Program-made: the position numbers and the translations under genes | Shown: piece after piece, positions 1-11,883 of the stretch | Numbering within the stretch: position 1 is the stretch's first letter | Layout: every line of letters starts with the position of its first letter | The notes under the pieces: generated by a model | What the model was told of the DNA's origin: nothing | The model's database searches: none | Seen by the model: only the letters and a program-made list of their open reading frames with translations | Assembly (NCBI GenBank): GCA_024180945.1 | Contig: JAKSGN010000041.1 | Span: forward strand, 2,976,001 to 3,040,000 | DNA length: 64,000 nucleotides | From: Macrophomina tecta | Taxonomy: Eukaryota; Ascomycota; Dothideomycetes; Botryosphaeriales; Botryosphaeriaceae | Reading direction: 5' to 3'

Positions 1-637
1 GGAGTTGGGGTACAAGTCGGCAACTGCTCTTGCGATTAGCGATGCTGTGCCGCAGCGATTGGCGCCCAGCGAGCACGACGGCGGCATGGGCGCGCTCACA
101 ATCTATTGCCCAGATTCCCGTGCCCGTGCCCAGGTCAATGGCGTTCAGATTCCTCTCGCCGTCCAGCGGAGCGAAGTGGAGGGTGCTGTTGAAGAGCTTC
201 AGGTACATTGCATGCTTCAGGTCCTCGCGATCCTGCTCGCTGTCGTCGTTGGGGAAGCTGTAGGAGCCTTCTCGGAAGCTGTGATACCGTCTGCCGTTTT
301 CGTAGATGAAGTTGCGGGCCGAGGATGCGAGGGAGGCTGAGGTTGTGGACGCGCTGTCTGACTCGTAGCCCTGATCGTCGTCGGAGGTGAAGTCGTTCGC
401 TTCGATGCCGTCCTCGGCCTGCTCAAAGGCGTCGGCCTGCTCCTGGGCGGTGATTGCAGGCGGCCCTGCCCCTGTTCCAGACCCCGACGTGTCTGTCCGC
501 TTTGGGTGGGTTGGGCTTTGGCGGCGTTCCTGCTGGAAGGAATGGAGCTCAGAGGGCTGGTCGAGGAGCGAGTCGTGCAGCGAGTAAGCGTCGGCCTGGC
601 GCGCCTTGGAGTCATCGTGCTGGTGGTGGTCGGCCAT
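1..637 (-). CDS. LaeA-like SAM-dependent methyltransferase (5' part, cut by window start)
   Basis: Class I SAM methyltransferase of the fungal LaeA-like family; family members act as nuclear regulators or tailoring enzymes of secondary metabolism. Start ATG is at 635-637 (minus). Residues 1-110 are polar and low complexity (MADHHQHDDSKARQAD onward). Then comes the family signature ENGRRYHSFREGSYSFPNDD, an EQDREDLKH stretch, and SAM motif I, AIDLGTGTGIWAID. An intron at 99-24 (GTGAGC donor, GAGCAG acceptor, 76 bp) joins to a second exon at 23-1 giving FADLYPNS, which restores the usual motif order after IWAID. The gene continues left of the window, so the C-terminal half is unseen. It is divergent from the O-methyltransferase at 1207 across about 570 bp. 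Family call is firm; the specific role is unknown. Confidence 0.82.
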   Translation of the reverse strand, partial: MADHHQHDDSKARQADAYSLHDSLLDQPSELHSFQQERRQSPTHPKRTDTSGSGTGAGPPAITAQEQADAFEQAEDGIEANDFTSDDDQGYESDSASTTSASLASSARNFIYENGRRYHSFREGSYSFPNDDSEQDREDLKHAMYLKLFNSTLHFAPLDGERNLNAIDLGTGTGIWAIDCERAHAAVVLAGRQSLRHSIANRKSSCRLVPQL

Positions 638-1206
638 GGTCGGGACGGGCCGCGCCAGATGATGTGCGACGAGGGCCGGGGGCGGGCGGTCGATTGGTCG
701 CGTGGCGGGCGGCGGCAGGGCACGTGGAGGCGGCTGCTCTGGTGGTGGAGAGGAAGTCGAGGAGCAGTTGAGGGATGGCGGATTTGTCGGAGCGGGCGTG
801 ACGGAGGAAAATAACTGCCGGTGGTGGAGGTGCAACGGCGGCGGGCAAGCATGCGGGATTAGTGGCTTGGGCACTAGCCGTGGCCGCTCACATGGCCGGC
901 GGGGGCGCGATGGCGTGCAGGGACACGGCTCAGAGGCGATTCCTGGATAGCTTGCGATGGCGTCGGAGCTGGAGGCTGGCCGCGGCTCTCTGCCGGGCAG
1001 CGGACGGGCTTCCCTCGCCGGCAGCGCTCGCACGGCCCGGGAAGCAGCCTGGGCAGCGCCTGTCACTGCCAAGGGGAGCATGTGGGTGTGCTTCCATAAA
1101 GGCGTCTCTGCAGACCCGACAACCCAGTAACCCCTGCCACACCCTTCGCTCTGCTCCAGCCCGCTGGATCCACTCGCCCATTGTCCCAGGACCAGCGCCC
1201 ACCACC
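638..1206. promoter_or_regulatory. Shared divergent promoter of the two methyltransferase genes
   Basis: This 569-bp GC-rich gap separates the starts of the LaeA-like gene (minus) and the O-methyltransferase (plus). No convincing third gene lies in it. A GGAGCTG heptamer at 965-971 matches the half-site seen upstream of cluster genes at 22-44 kb, but a single heptamer is weak evidence. The downstream ATG has a good context (CACCATGTCG). Confidence 0.4.
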
Positions 1207-3125
1207 ATGTCGCGCCTGAGCGAGCTCACGGCCGTCATCCAGGCCGAGACGAGGAAGATCGAGCAGTACTTCCAGGCCAATGGCCTGCCCGCCCTCTCCT
1301 TCGACCCGGCCGCGCCACTGGACTTCCCCGTGCCCGCGGCCAACACCGAGATCCAGCAGGCCCGGCGGGCGGTGATCAATGCGACGCAGGAGCTGCATGA
1401 CTTGATGGTTGGGCCGTCGGAGAGCGTGCGCTGGCTGGCCTGGAGCGTATGTCTCTTCTGTTGTTTTTTTTTTTTTTTTTTTTTCCTGTGCGACATGCCG
1501 CTGATGATGGATCCGCTGCGCCGGGCCGCGACGTGACAGTACAACGACAATCTCAGCCTTCAGGCCGTCTACAACTTCGGCCTCCCCCACGCCGTGCCTC
1601 TGGACCAAGACATCTCCTTCGACGACCTCGCCGCCGCTACCAGCCTCGACGTCGTGAACGTCAAGCGCATCGTGCGCCATGCAATGACCAACCGCGTCTT
1701 CTGCGAGCCGCGCGACGGCTTCGTCGCCCACACTGCCGCCTCGCGCGCCATGCTCGACGACGCGACGCTGAACGACTGGGTCGGCCTCTGCAGCTCCGAC
1801 TTCTTCCCCGCCGCCGCGCGCACCGTCGACGCCATGGAGAAGTGGCCGGGCTCGCAGGAGCCCACGCAGTGCGGCTTCTCGGTGGCCTGGAACATCGAGG
1901 TGCCCATGTTCGTCGAGATTGGCCGGAACCCTGCACGCGCGAAGCGGTTTGGGCGCGCCATGCAGTCGCTCACCGGCGGCGAGGGCTACGAGGTCGACTA
2001 CCTGGTCAACGGCTATCCCTGGGACGCCCTCGGCACCGCTACCATCGTCGACGTGAGTGCCTTTGCCTGATTGAGAGGGATACTCAACGAGAAACTGACC
2101 CGGGCCCAGGTTGGCGGGTCGCACGGTTTCGTGCCCGTCGCGCTCGCCAAGCGCTTCCCCGATCTCCGCTTTGTCGTGCAGGATCTCCCCAAGACCGTTG
2201 CTGACGGCCCTGCTCACATTCCGTCGGAACTCGCCGGCCGCATCCAGTTCCAGGCCCACGACTTCTTCGCCGAGCAGCCCGTCCATGGCGCCGATGTCTA
2301 CTTCTTCCGCTGGATCTTCCACAACTGGTCGGACAAGTACTGCGAGAAGATGCTCAAGTGCCTGATCCCTGCGCTCAAGCCCGGGGCACGGATCCTCGTC
2401 AACGAAAACATCCTGCCGAAACCGGGATCTGAGAATGCCTGGGACGAGAAGATTATCAGGTACGTCGTGAATCAAGATAGCCGAGATCGAGATGCCTCCC
2501 TTTTTCTTTTTTTTTTTTTGGCCGCCCGCCACGTGCGACACATCACACATGCTAACCGTAAGCTCGCTTATCCTGCAGGACCATGGACATGACGATGCTG
2601 CAGCTTCTCAACGCCCGCGAGCGGGCCGAGGAGGACTACCGCGATCTTTTCCACAGGACTGATCCGCGCTTCAAATTCCTGGGTGTCAAGCGCCCCGAGG
2701 GCAGTCGCACGTGCACCATCGAGGCCGTCTGGCTCCCTGATCTCGACACTGCTGCCGCCCCGCCCGTTGCCAAGCCGGACTCCAGCGGCGCTGCAACCGT
2801 TGTCCAAGGCGAGAAGAGGGACTACGAAGCTTTCCATTCGCCCGTGACCGCCGGGAGCAATGGCATCGCCGACGCCACGAAGGAATCCCCCGCAGTAACT
2901 GCGGCCGACACCCCCATGGAAACCTCTTTCTCCAGCAACGATATCCAAATGGCCGGCACCGCTCCTCTTGAAGAGGCCGATAAGCTCAGCACCACCACGT
3001 CTGCTCCCATCGTCGGGAATGAACACGCCACAGCCATTGATGCACCAGATAAGGTGGTCGAAAGTGCGGCTCCTGCTGTCAACGGTGCTGCGGATGCCAC
3101 TGCTGGCGCGCCGAAAGATGCGTAG
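1207..3125 (+). CDS. COMT-type (class II) S-adenosylmethionine O-methyltransferase
   Basis: Transfers methyl from SAM to a hydroxyl, typically of a phenolic or polyketide product. Four exons: 1207-1446, 1540-2052, 2110-2459 and 2579-3125, all with GT/AG introns and consistent phases, giving about 549 aa. N-terminal residues 1-130 resemble the dimerisation/winged-helix part (LQAVYNFGLPHAVP, then VNVKRIVRHAMTNRVF). SAM motif I is VDVGGSHGFVPVALAKRFP around residue 251. The catalytic-His motif is FFRWIFHNWSDKYC, followed by LKPGARILVNENILP. After the last core strand (CTIEAVWLPDLD) there is an Ala/Thr/Pro-rich tail of about 130 residues, unusual for the family and probably disordered. Intron 1 carries a 21-base T run. 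Substrate unknown; it could act with the divergent LaeA-like neighbour. Confidence 0.88.
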
Positions 3126-5492
3126 ACCTGAAATACCCTCAGCGCGTGTGCACCGTCGATGTGGCAGCAAATGAGATCCGAACATTCGCGTGCTGCGCTA
3201 GAGCATTAAGATATTAGCAACGCTGACCTTTACTAAGTGCAGGAAGAAGGAAGATGCACGCCGGGGATTCTTATCATGATCCGGTGGAGACCAGTCTCAT
3301 TTTCTACGTCCACGTTTCGTCCTTTGCTCTATTTGCCCATATGCCGCCCCAGCCCATGATGGCTGAACGATTGATACCTTTCTCGCTACCTTTTGCGCAT
3401 TGCGGGTGATTTAAACGTTTCGGCAGCACTATTTCCTCCTTTTTTTTTTTTTTTTTTCTTTTTTCTACTTTTTCGGTGGCCTGTATTCTGTTTTCTGACT
3501 CACAGCGCCTCCTGAAGCCTCACTGCTCTCTCTTGCGGGCCGTTGTTGAGTTCAGCAAATTTGTTCCTCTTACCTGGTGCCGCTTTCTTGGGAAGATTTT
3601 TGCCTACGGCCAAGATTCGGCGATTCTTGCCGCCGTTGGGTGCGCAATCGATCTCCTTTTTATCATTTGAATGTTTTCCTCTCCGTTCCTTCATCAAGCA
3701 CTGTTGCTATCCAAAGATGTGGTGCGGCCGTGGTGGACGTGCATCGACGTATGCAGAATGGGCTAGCGGTATGTGCGCCTGTCTCCTTGTTCTGCATGGG
3801 CATCAAGCTGTTCGCTGCGGCATCAGGATGCTTCAACTCATCTACACCGTGTCGTGCGTCGCAGCAAGAGAGCTGACGGTCTGCTGGTCGGGTTGACGGT
3901 TGGGCAGGCCATAAATGCAGAGCTGTATGCCTGCGCGTATAAGGTGATCGCTTCAGTGCTTACGAGGAACGGCGGTAACATTAAGATGTCGTAGCCACTT
4001 CGTTGTTTCGAATATACGTCGATTACCGCACCGAGTTCTTGCTTGTTCAAATTGCCGTACGCTCTCAACACTGTGGTCTCTCATTTTATAGGGTAGCGCC
4101 TCTTCCTTCTCAACCAGTCGCGACTAAATTAAGAAGCACGATCCCATGACCTTTTCGTGTCCGCCACACTCCACAATTGAAGGCGGTTTTTTTTTTTTTT
4201 TTTTTTTTGGCTGAGAGGAGGCTGTGGCTGATGAAGGCCTTGTACAGCGGCACGGGGTCGTTTATGAGGTAATTATGTCGGTTGTGGAAGAGATGGGCAG
4301 GATTCGGGAATCTTGTGATTGCCTAGGGACCGGATTTTGATTCCATAACGATACCGCGAAGATGGCAATGTGAGGCCAGAAAAGCCAGAAGGCCATGGCG
4401 GTCAGTTGGTCTGGCAACAAGTTAGGTTGCATGGCGGTGGTGACATGTGCGTCATGGCCGGCGAGGGCGCCCCTAAAGCGGCAGGTCGGCCGCCGCACAA
4501 ACCACCCTTTGGGCTCATTTACCCATCCTTCCATCCCCGCGTCCAACACCCCCGCAGACTGCAGCCCTGCAGCCCTATGCGTCCTATCTTTAGTACCGGT
4601 GATATTGACGCTTCCGAGATGCTGCTCAATCTTCGATGATGTTCTGCACGCCTAATGATGCTCTTCGCGAACTCACGCTGGCAGAATATAGGACTATTAC
4701 CGCTCAGCGTGCAGCAAATCAGCACCCGGAAGTATTCCCCCCCCCCCACATGTGCTCAAATCCACTCCCTCACTGCTGAAGGTATATTTACACCCATAAG
4801 GGGTCAGTGCCGGTGGTTTGTCATGAAATGGCCTGTGAACGCCCTACCCGGCGAATCCCCCGTCCAAGGCCGGAGAACTCTAATTCTGAAACGTTCTATA
4901 GCCCGTTCGGAATAATTTGTGTCGGCGTCTCCTGAGCAGACAACACAATGACCCACTCCCATGTACTCTCAGGAAGACTTAGCGTCCGTATCCAGCCCGT
5001 GGCCCACTGGGTTCTTCTAGAGAGGCAAGTGTCCCCGCCCAGCAGAACGGTCTTCCCGCCCCATAGAAGACACCTAGAACGTCAGCCATTGTTGCTACTT
5101 CGTCTGCTACTTGAAGGCTTGGAAAGGCTTCTCTCTCCACAACACCTGCATATATGGCTGGCTTCAGGTGCCAATGTATCAATATGACTTCGCAATAGCC
5201 GATAGCCGAGTGACTGCCACGCCGCGCTATCGTATTAGCGGAGCCGTTACCTACGTTCGCCCTTGGAACGGATGAAGGCTAACGTCCTATAGTGCCCCGT
5301 GTGCCGGCAGCTCAAGTCACGAAGACTTCCACCTCGAACTATCCTAGAAGCCATGGGAGGCAAGGCCATGGTGTGCTCCGCAAATACTCTGCGTACCCAA
5401 TTGGCACAGTACCCTTGCTAAACACGAGAAAATACGGGCACAGACACTCCAGAACACAATGCTAAATACGAACACCGATCTGCCCATCCAGA
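3126..5492. other. Intergenic stretch, no supported gene
   Basis: About 2.4 kb between the O-methyltransferase and the secreted-protein gene. Only short overlapping frames without family resemblance are present. It contains two long T runs (3440-3457 and 4187-4208) and a C run near 4738-4748. I see no RNA gene or repeat. Confidence 0.5.
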
Positions 5493-5498
5493 TATAAA
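5493..5498 (+). promoter_or_regulatory. TATA box of the secreted-protein gene
   Basis: TATAAA about 120 bp upstream of the ATG at 5620, followed by a C-rich/pyrimidine-rich leader typical of well-expressed fungal genes. Assigned from position and sequence only. Confidence 0.5.
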
Positions 5499-5619
5499 GC
5501 CCCGCGCCCGCCCACCCCAACCTCTCGTCCACACAAGCATCATACATCCCCTTTGCTCCTCCAACTCCCATTCAGACCTCCAAAAGTCCCCCGACCACTC
5601 GTTTCCACACACCCTCAAA

Positions 5620-6218
5620 ATGCAGTTTAAGCAGCTCCTCCCTCTCGCCGCCACGGCCTCCCTCGCCCTCGCCGACGTCCGCCCCACGACGACGGCCGGC
5701 CAGCCCACGAAGCCGCTCACCGGTGACGCCAGCGCGGTTACGTGCGGCGATGGCAGCGTCAAGCACCTCGAGTACTTCCACACCTACGGCCTGCAGGAGA
5801 GCCACCTCGCCTTGACCAACAACACTATCTTCACGCTTGTCGAGCCGTACACCAACTTCCGCTGGCTCTGTGAGGGCATCAGCGCCGCTGACGGCAAGGA
5901 GTTCGGCTGCAACATCCAGAACGCCACCGTGCCCGCGCCCGCGGCGGGCTTCTGGTACACGGACGATCTGACCGTGCTGAACGTGATTGTGCGCTGGGAT
6001 GCTGGGTGAGTGCTGAACGATCTGTTTCGAGACTCGAGGAACGGGAGATACTGATTCTTTTTCGTAGTGTCTTGTGCAATGGCGCCCCTGCTACCAACAC
6101 GACTGCCCTGGCGAACAAGGGCTCGCCCGAGTCCACTTGGCCCGCGCCCCGTGGCGGCGGTGAGATCCAGGATTTCGTGGACTTCGACCTCGCCGTTGTT
6201 ACGTTCACCCACCCTTGA
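5620..6218 (+). CDS. Small secreted cysteine-containing protein, effector-like
   Basis: Two exons (5620-6005 and 6068-6218, 62-bp intron, GTGAGT donor, TTCGTAG acceptor) encode 178 aa. Residues 1-18 (MQFKQLLPLAATASLALA) form a clear signal peptide with cleavage after ALA. The mature protein has four cysteines (AVTCGDG, WLCEGI, FGCNIQ, VLCNGA), enough for two disulphides, and two or three N-glycosylation sequons (NNTI, NATV, NTTA). No transmembrane segment or GPI signal follows. I do not recognise the family; length, signal peptide and cysteine content fit a small secreted or cell-surface protein. It stands alone, more than 1.4 kb from any other gene, with its own TATA box. Confidence 0.75.
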
Positions 6219-7690
6219 ATGCCCGTCTACTTTGTCCAATGGCTCCAGGGTTCCGATTCTTCCCGCGCGGTGGGAGAGGCTGAGAAAAGGGGCCGTTTTG
6301 GGACTGGGATGATGTTAAAAACATGTATAGAACTGCTTTTGTAAATGTGAATTGTCAATGTATAATTTTGGAACGACTCTTTGGCCGCGGTGCCACGGTG
6401 ACTGCACAGTTTCGCGATAGTTAGCCGCGTGGAGTGAGCTGGAGGATTACTCTCCCCCTCGAACGAACTAAAACCTACCGCACGTACATTCTTCACGGCC
6501 TGACCGATATCGTGTCACGACGAATCACCCAACAGAATACGGGGCGTAGAGGACCCTGCCAGAAGTCCACTAGTCCAGTGGTCGGAAAAGCTGTCTAACG
6601 AATGACTTCTCGTCGACGACTAAACACACTCGTCTGAACGTTGGTGCGGTCGGCTCTTCTCAGCAATTGCATTCTAATGAACATTTGGCGCTTATCACCT
6701 TAGCGCTCATGCCGTCGCAATCGACGCTTTTCTGCAAAAAGCGGGTTGACGTTCTGGCGTGATCCATGATTCAAATTGATGAAATCAACAAACGGCCAAA
6801 ACCTACAGAATCACGACTGCTTTTCTAATGACGACATGGAAGAACAGACACAGACTTTTGCATGTTGGCTGAAGGGCAAATTTGTCTTCTTTCTCGATCG
6901 CTAACCGCGTTTATCATCGGCAAAAAAAAAAAAAAAAAAAAGTAATACTGCCAAGTGTCTTCAGGACACAAGACAATAGGCTCTGCATTTTTTTTTTTTA
7001 AGAAAAAAAAAAGAGTAATCAAGGTGTCGCTTCTGAAAACAAAAAGCAAAAGAAAAAGTAAGGTCAAGTAAAAATAAAAAGGCGGAGACCGGGGAAATAA
7101 ATAAGAAAGTGACTGACTGTCCTTTTCCGAAGGATTGTTCTCTCTATCTACTGTGGGCCATAAGAAATTGTTAAAGTGCATACCCAAGTTAACTATATAA
7201 AAAAGAAGGATGTTAGAAATAAGGTATTTATATGCTGGTGAACGCAATCCCTGCTCTTCAATCTGTTAACAACGTACGGCCATGGTTGGCGAGGCTTAGA
7301 GATAGCTGTCCAGGATAGAACTTGCGTCGCACCATTCGAAGAGATAGATATGAGTTGTGAAAATGATGGCATGCACAGCCACACGGCACTGACAGGGATA
7401 ACTTTTGCCACCATTTATCACCAAGTACTCATTTCAAATTCGGAGCTTTACGGCACTCATCAAGGAAATCTGCGCAGAGGAAATTTCAAGATCAAATGAC
7501 ATCTCATTGTACAGCATCGAGTCATCACGCCAAAACCAAAAGGGCCACAGCGGGCCAGTCAATCCACAAAAGAATCAACAACGCCGCAATAAACCCACCA
7601 GGACAGCATTCAACCCAAAATAAGCCCACCATCCTAGACACCAGCCGACAAAAGCCCCACCAACACCTTTCAAACCCAAGCGACCAGAGC
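6219..7690. other. Intergenic stretch, no supported gene
   Basis: 1.5 kb, AT-richer than the neighbouring genes, with a 20-base A run at 6922-6941 and A/T runs near 6988-7013. The frames present are short and made of homopolymer translation. Nothing else is visible. Confidence 0.5.
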
Positions 7691-10600
7691 CTACTCCTCG
7701 TCATCACTACTCAGCAGCGCATCTACGACATCCCTCGCCTTCTCTGCCGCGGCAGCAGCCGCCTTCCTCGGTCTTCCCCTACCCCGCCCAGTCGTACTGC
7801 TCTCAGCCTTAGCCGCACTACCCGCACTCGCCTTCTTCGCAGGTGTCCTTTTCTTCTTCTCTGGAGCCGCAGCCGCAGCATCCTCACCCGCCGGTGCTTT
7901 CTTCTTGCCACTGCCCGGCGGCCGGCCTCTCCTCTTGGGCTTAGGCGCGTCCTCCATCTCCACCTCGACTGAAACATCCTCCTGCTTAACCTCAGGTTCA
8001 GGTTCCGGTTCAGGCTCGGGTTCTTTCTTCTTTCTGCCCCTCTTTTTCGGTTGCGGAGGAGGCGGAGGCGTTGGATCTTTCACAACTGTAATCTCCTCTT
8101 CGTCCTCGCCCTCGTCCTCGTCCTTTTCATCTTCCTCCTCATCCTCGTCAATATCCATCTCATCTCCAATGGGCATGACAGTGCCCTCTGCATCAACATC
8201 TCGCATAGTCTCGTCCTGCAGCTGCATCTGGATCTGCTCCTCCAGACTCAGCGCCATCGGCCTCGACTCATCCTGCTTCTGCACGACCGTTTCGTCATCC
8301 TCTCCTTCAACAACCGACATCTCCTCCACACCACCAGCCTCGCTGGGCGCGACGTCTGCCTCACTTTGGTCAACGACGGACTGGGCTTCCTCGTTGGCGG
8401 TAGTGTTCCCATCATCGTCATCCCTGCCACCAACAGTAGTTTGATAGTCGTCCTTGTTTTGCTCTGGTTCATCGGCGTCGAGAACAACGGTTCCACTCGC
8501 ATCTGCCTTCTCTGATAGCGCAGAGAGCTTGGTGAGGCCGTTGGAAAGTTTGGTGAGCGCATTGCGGAATGTGGCATCAGTGGAGCCGGCTTTGCTGTCA
8601 AGGCCCTCTTCCACAAGATCAGAGACCGACTGGATCTTCTCAGTAGAGCAGGAAGTGTGGACGTGGAGTTTGCCCAACATGGAGATGTAAACTTTCTTCT
8701 CGTCACCTAAATTATCGTTAGCTTCCCATCAGACGAGTTGCTGCGCGGAGGCTTACGGGTCGTGCCGGGTGTGAGAATCTTCTCCAGAAGATCCTCCGCA
8801 AGCAGTAAATGGGCATCACCAAGACCTTCAATCTTGTTCTCCCCGGAGACGAGCTTGCCGCCCATCTCATCAGCGCCGACTAACTTCCGCGGATCCGTCC
8901 AATCGACGATCTGGCTGCCGACAACATTGAGACCAACCATCTCAACATCACCCTCCTCGTCTAGTTCCTCTTGTACGCCAGACAGTGCGTGGATAACTGA
9001 GACAGCAATACTAGACATGCGCTCTGCGTTCTCCTTGCGCGAGTGGCAATAAACGGGGAGGAAGTACGTCAGGGCTTGACGCAGTCCGGGGTTTTGCTGT
9101 GATTCTGGGTTGAAGTATGCCACAGTCAGAGCTTTCAAGAGATCTGGGTCACGTAGAGTGTTGAGTAGCATCAACTTGCTAGCAGCAACAGCGCCCGTGG
9201 TGGCGACACCGGGATCAGCAGACTTCACTGCCTTCAAGAACATCTTGTGAATGGGCTTAAGAAGCGGGTTGACAGGATTAATTTCCGAGACATCGGGTTC
9301 GGTTGGAGTCGGAGGAGGTGCAAGTAGGGAAGGGTGCGTGGTCAGGATATCGGTGATGATCTGGAGAGCAATAGTTTGCAGAGCTTCGTGGCCCTTCGCG
9401 AAACAGTGGAGGAAGAGAGCGAGGTTTTCCTGAGCAATATTCTGTGCGAGTGATTAGCAATGGACGGCTGAAAGCACAGCATGTGAAAGCTCACCTTGCT
9501 GAGAAGACAGCAGAGGCCAAGACAGAGAAAACCACGCTCTCTGATTGGTGCCTCCTGGGATCGAACCGCAGGGACAACCAAGTTATTCAACATGGTAATC
9601 AGAGCACTGTTCGACTCAAGCTCGCATTGCACGTTCTGCAACATGCACTGAGCTATGTGCAGACATTTCATGTTGACCATGATTTCCCGAATGGCTTTTT
9701 CTTCTTCAGCTGCGTCCAACTCTTCATCAGTCATATCGGGATTCTTTTTCTTCAACTTTTCCCTTGTAGTGCTCTCGTCGTTGTCGTCATTAACGTCAGA
9801 TTGGGCCGAGTGGAAGCTCTCGTTGTCATCATCTTCTTTGTTCTCTTCATCCTCACCCATGATAGTATCGTGGACGTCAGCGATGGCTTCTAGTACGATA
9901 CCACAGAATTCACGTTCGCCGGCCACATTGTCTCCGCAAACGGTGCGTAGGATTTCAACCACCAGTTTTGTGCATTCCTCTGGAAGTTCCGGGATGGCGA
10001 GGGCCTCCCGCATGGCAGAGAACATCTTTCGACGTCCGATTTCGTCCGTGTAATCCAGAGTAAGAGCGATATGGAGAAGTTGCTCGACGCAGAATTCTTG
10101 TTGCACCGTGTCTTCCTCAGCCTCCGGGTCCTCCTCATCATCAGCGACTTTTTGGACGCCCTCAATGAGCTTGTGAATGTGCTTCTGAATCAAGTAGCCG
10201 TATTTAGTGACTTCTGGCATCTTATCTTCCACACTGCTCTGGAGCCTGCTATCACCGCTGGTTCGGCAGTAGTCGTTGAAGGAACGCGCAACAAACGAGC
10301 TCTCGGGTGTCAAATCATCCCAGAAAGGGTCTTCGAAACTGATGGCATCGCGATAGTCTGGTCGGCCCTCCCAAAACTCTTTCATGGCCTCATGAGCAAC
10401 ACCGCCTTCAACTCCCGAGTTGGAAACATCGATACGCTCGAGCAGCTCAAGCAGTGCGTTGAAGCTCGGCTTAGACATTTGCTTCACAGGGCCGTTGCTA
10501 TCCTGAGTTGCTTCGGGTACGCCAGCACAGTCTTCAATCCAGCGTTCCCGAAACAGACGAGCTGTGGCCTTGCGCACATTCTCGTCGCGATCTCGTAGAC

Positions 10601-11654
10601 CCCAGCGGAGCAGCTTCTCTCTGTGGGTGAGTGACAAGTGGCGGAAGTCCCCGAGAGCCGGTAGTAGCCGTGAATAAAGTGCCCTTCTGGTCGCGGGATC
10701 CAGATCTCTTGCGCGTTCCAACAGGTAAGGCAGGGTCGAGGGTGTTAAGGGGAGGTTCAGCAGTAAAGACCGACGGACTTCAGCTGCGGGATCATTCTGA
10801 AGGACATAAAGAAGCCTCTCGAGAAGCCCTTTGGCGCTGTCCTCGTCATCACTATTCTCATCCTCTTGTTCATCCCCTTCGTCGGCAAGCCGTCCCAACC
10901 CTAGCACGGCTTGAACGCGGACCTGAGCTTCCTTGTCGTGCAAACGCCTGAGCAATCCTAAGCGGACTAGTGGGAAAAGGTCATCGTCGATGGAGTCTAG
11001 GGTATTCAGAATGTGGGAAATAATCTGCGCCGCCCTGAAACGGACGACCTTGTCCTTTGCCGTGAGGAGAGGTATCAAGGCGGATAGGATGTGGGAGGTA
11101 AGGCGGCTGCTGGGAGTCGAGGGGAGAGACGTCTCGTCGGGATCGGCTTCCTGGGCTATTTGATTATCTGGGAGGCATCAGCACCAGTGTTCCGTCACAC
11201 GCAGTACACGAGATGTATCTCTACCCTTATCACTGGCATGCCTCAAGAACAGGCCTAGGAATCTGACGACTCGATCACCCACAGGCTCGCTCTTCTTGAC
11301 GGGAAGAATGCGCAGGATGCAGCGACCCATTTCGTTATTGAAGTCCTCCTCGCCGAATTCTTCATCGGACTGGTGTTTCTTCGGCTTGACGGGTTCGTAG
11401 CAACAGGCTTCCTGGATCTTGCGCAATTGTACGACCAGCTTGCGCTGTGTGGCGGTGGTCCGCTGGGCATCTCCGAAGATCCTGCATACTTGTTCCCGCA
11501 GCGAAGTGGACTCTCCTTCATCGGGGATCTCGACGGTGTTGGCAGAGGCGCGGGCGGACTTGGAGTTGCGCGACCGGGTCGTGGTGGCGGTCTTGGAGGA
11601 CGATCCGGCGGCCGAAGCGCGGGCTCTGCGCCTGTCTGCTACGCGACCAGGCAT
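7691..11654 (-). CDS. Condensin complex subunit 3 (CAP-G / Ycg1 / Cnd3 family)
   Basis: HEAT-repeat, non-SMC subunit of condensin, which binds DNA and compacts mitotic chromosomes. Four exons on the minus strand: 11654-11225, 11167-9495, 9441-8757 and 8706-7691, with introns of 57, 53 and 50 bp and consistent phases, about 1267 aa. The N-terminus is basic ([20 protein letters not shown]). HEAT-like units follow ([75 protein letters not shown]), then a Cnd3-type C-terminal domain ([31 protein letters not shown]). The last 300 residues are acidic, then basic, with an AT-hook-like [12 protein letters not shown] and an acidic end (SDDEE). It shares a 229-bp divergent promoter with the cysteine synthase. 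Single-copy housekeeping gene; family assignment is strong. Confidence 0.9.
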
Positions 11655-11883
11655 GGCGGCGGCACTGGGATGGGTTGGCGGTGAGTGTCGTGTCGTTGGG
11701 CGCGTTGTCGCTTGCGATGGTTGTTTACGAGAACCGCAGAACGGTGTTTACCTCCGCTGTCGCCGGTCTTGGCGCGTCAGCGGGCGCGCCCGCCGAGCCT
11801 TGCGTAATCGGCGGGATGATGCATGCACCAGAGAAAGTTCACAGCCATCAGTCCGACTCACTCGCTCCGCTACATTCCTCATT

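Noticed and set aside
1063..2550. Long minus-strand frame (495 codons) opposite the O-methyltransferase
   Set aside because: It is antisense to a gene with clear family motifs and consists of GC-driven residues plus poly-Lys from the T runs.
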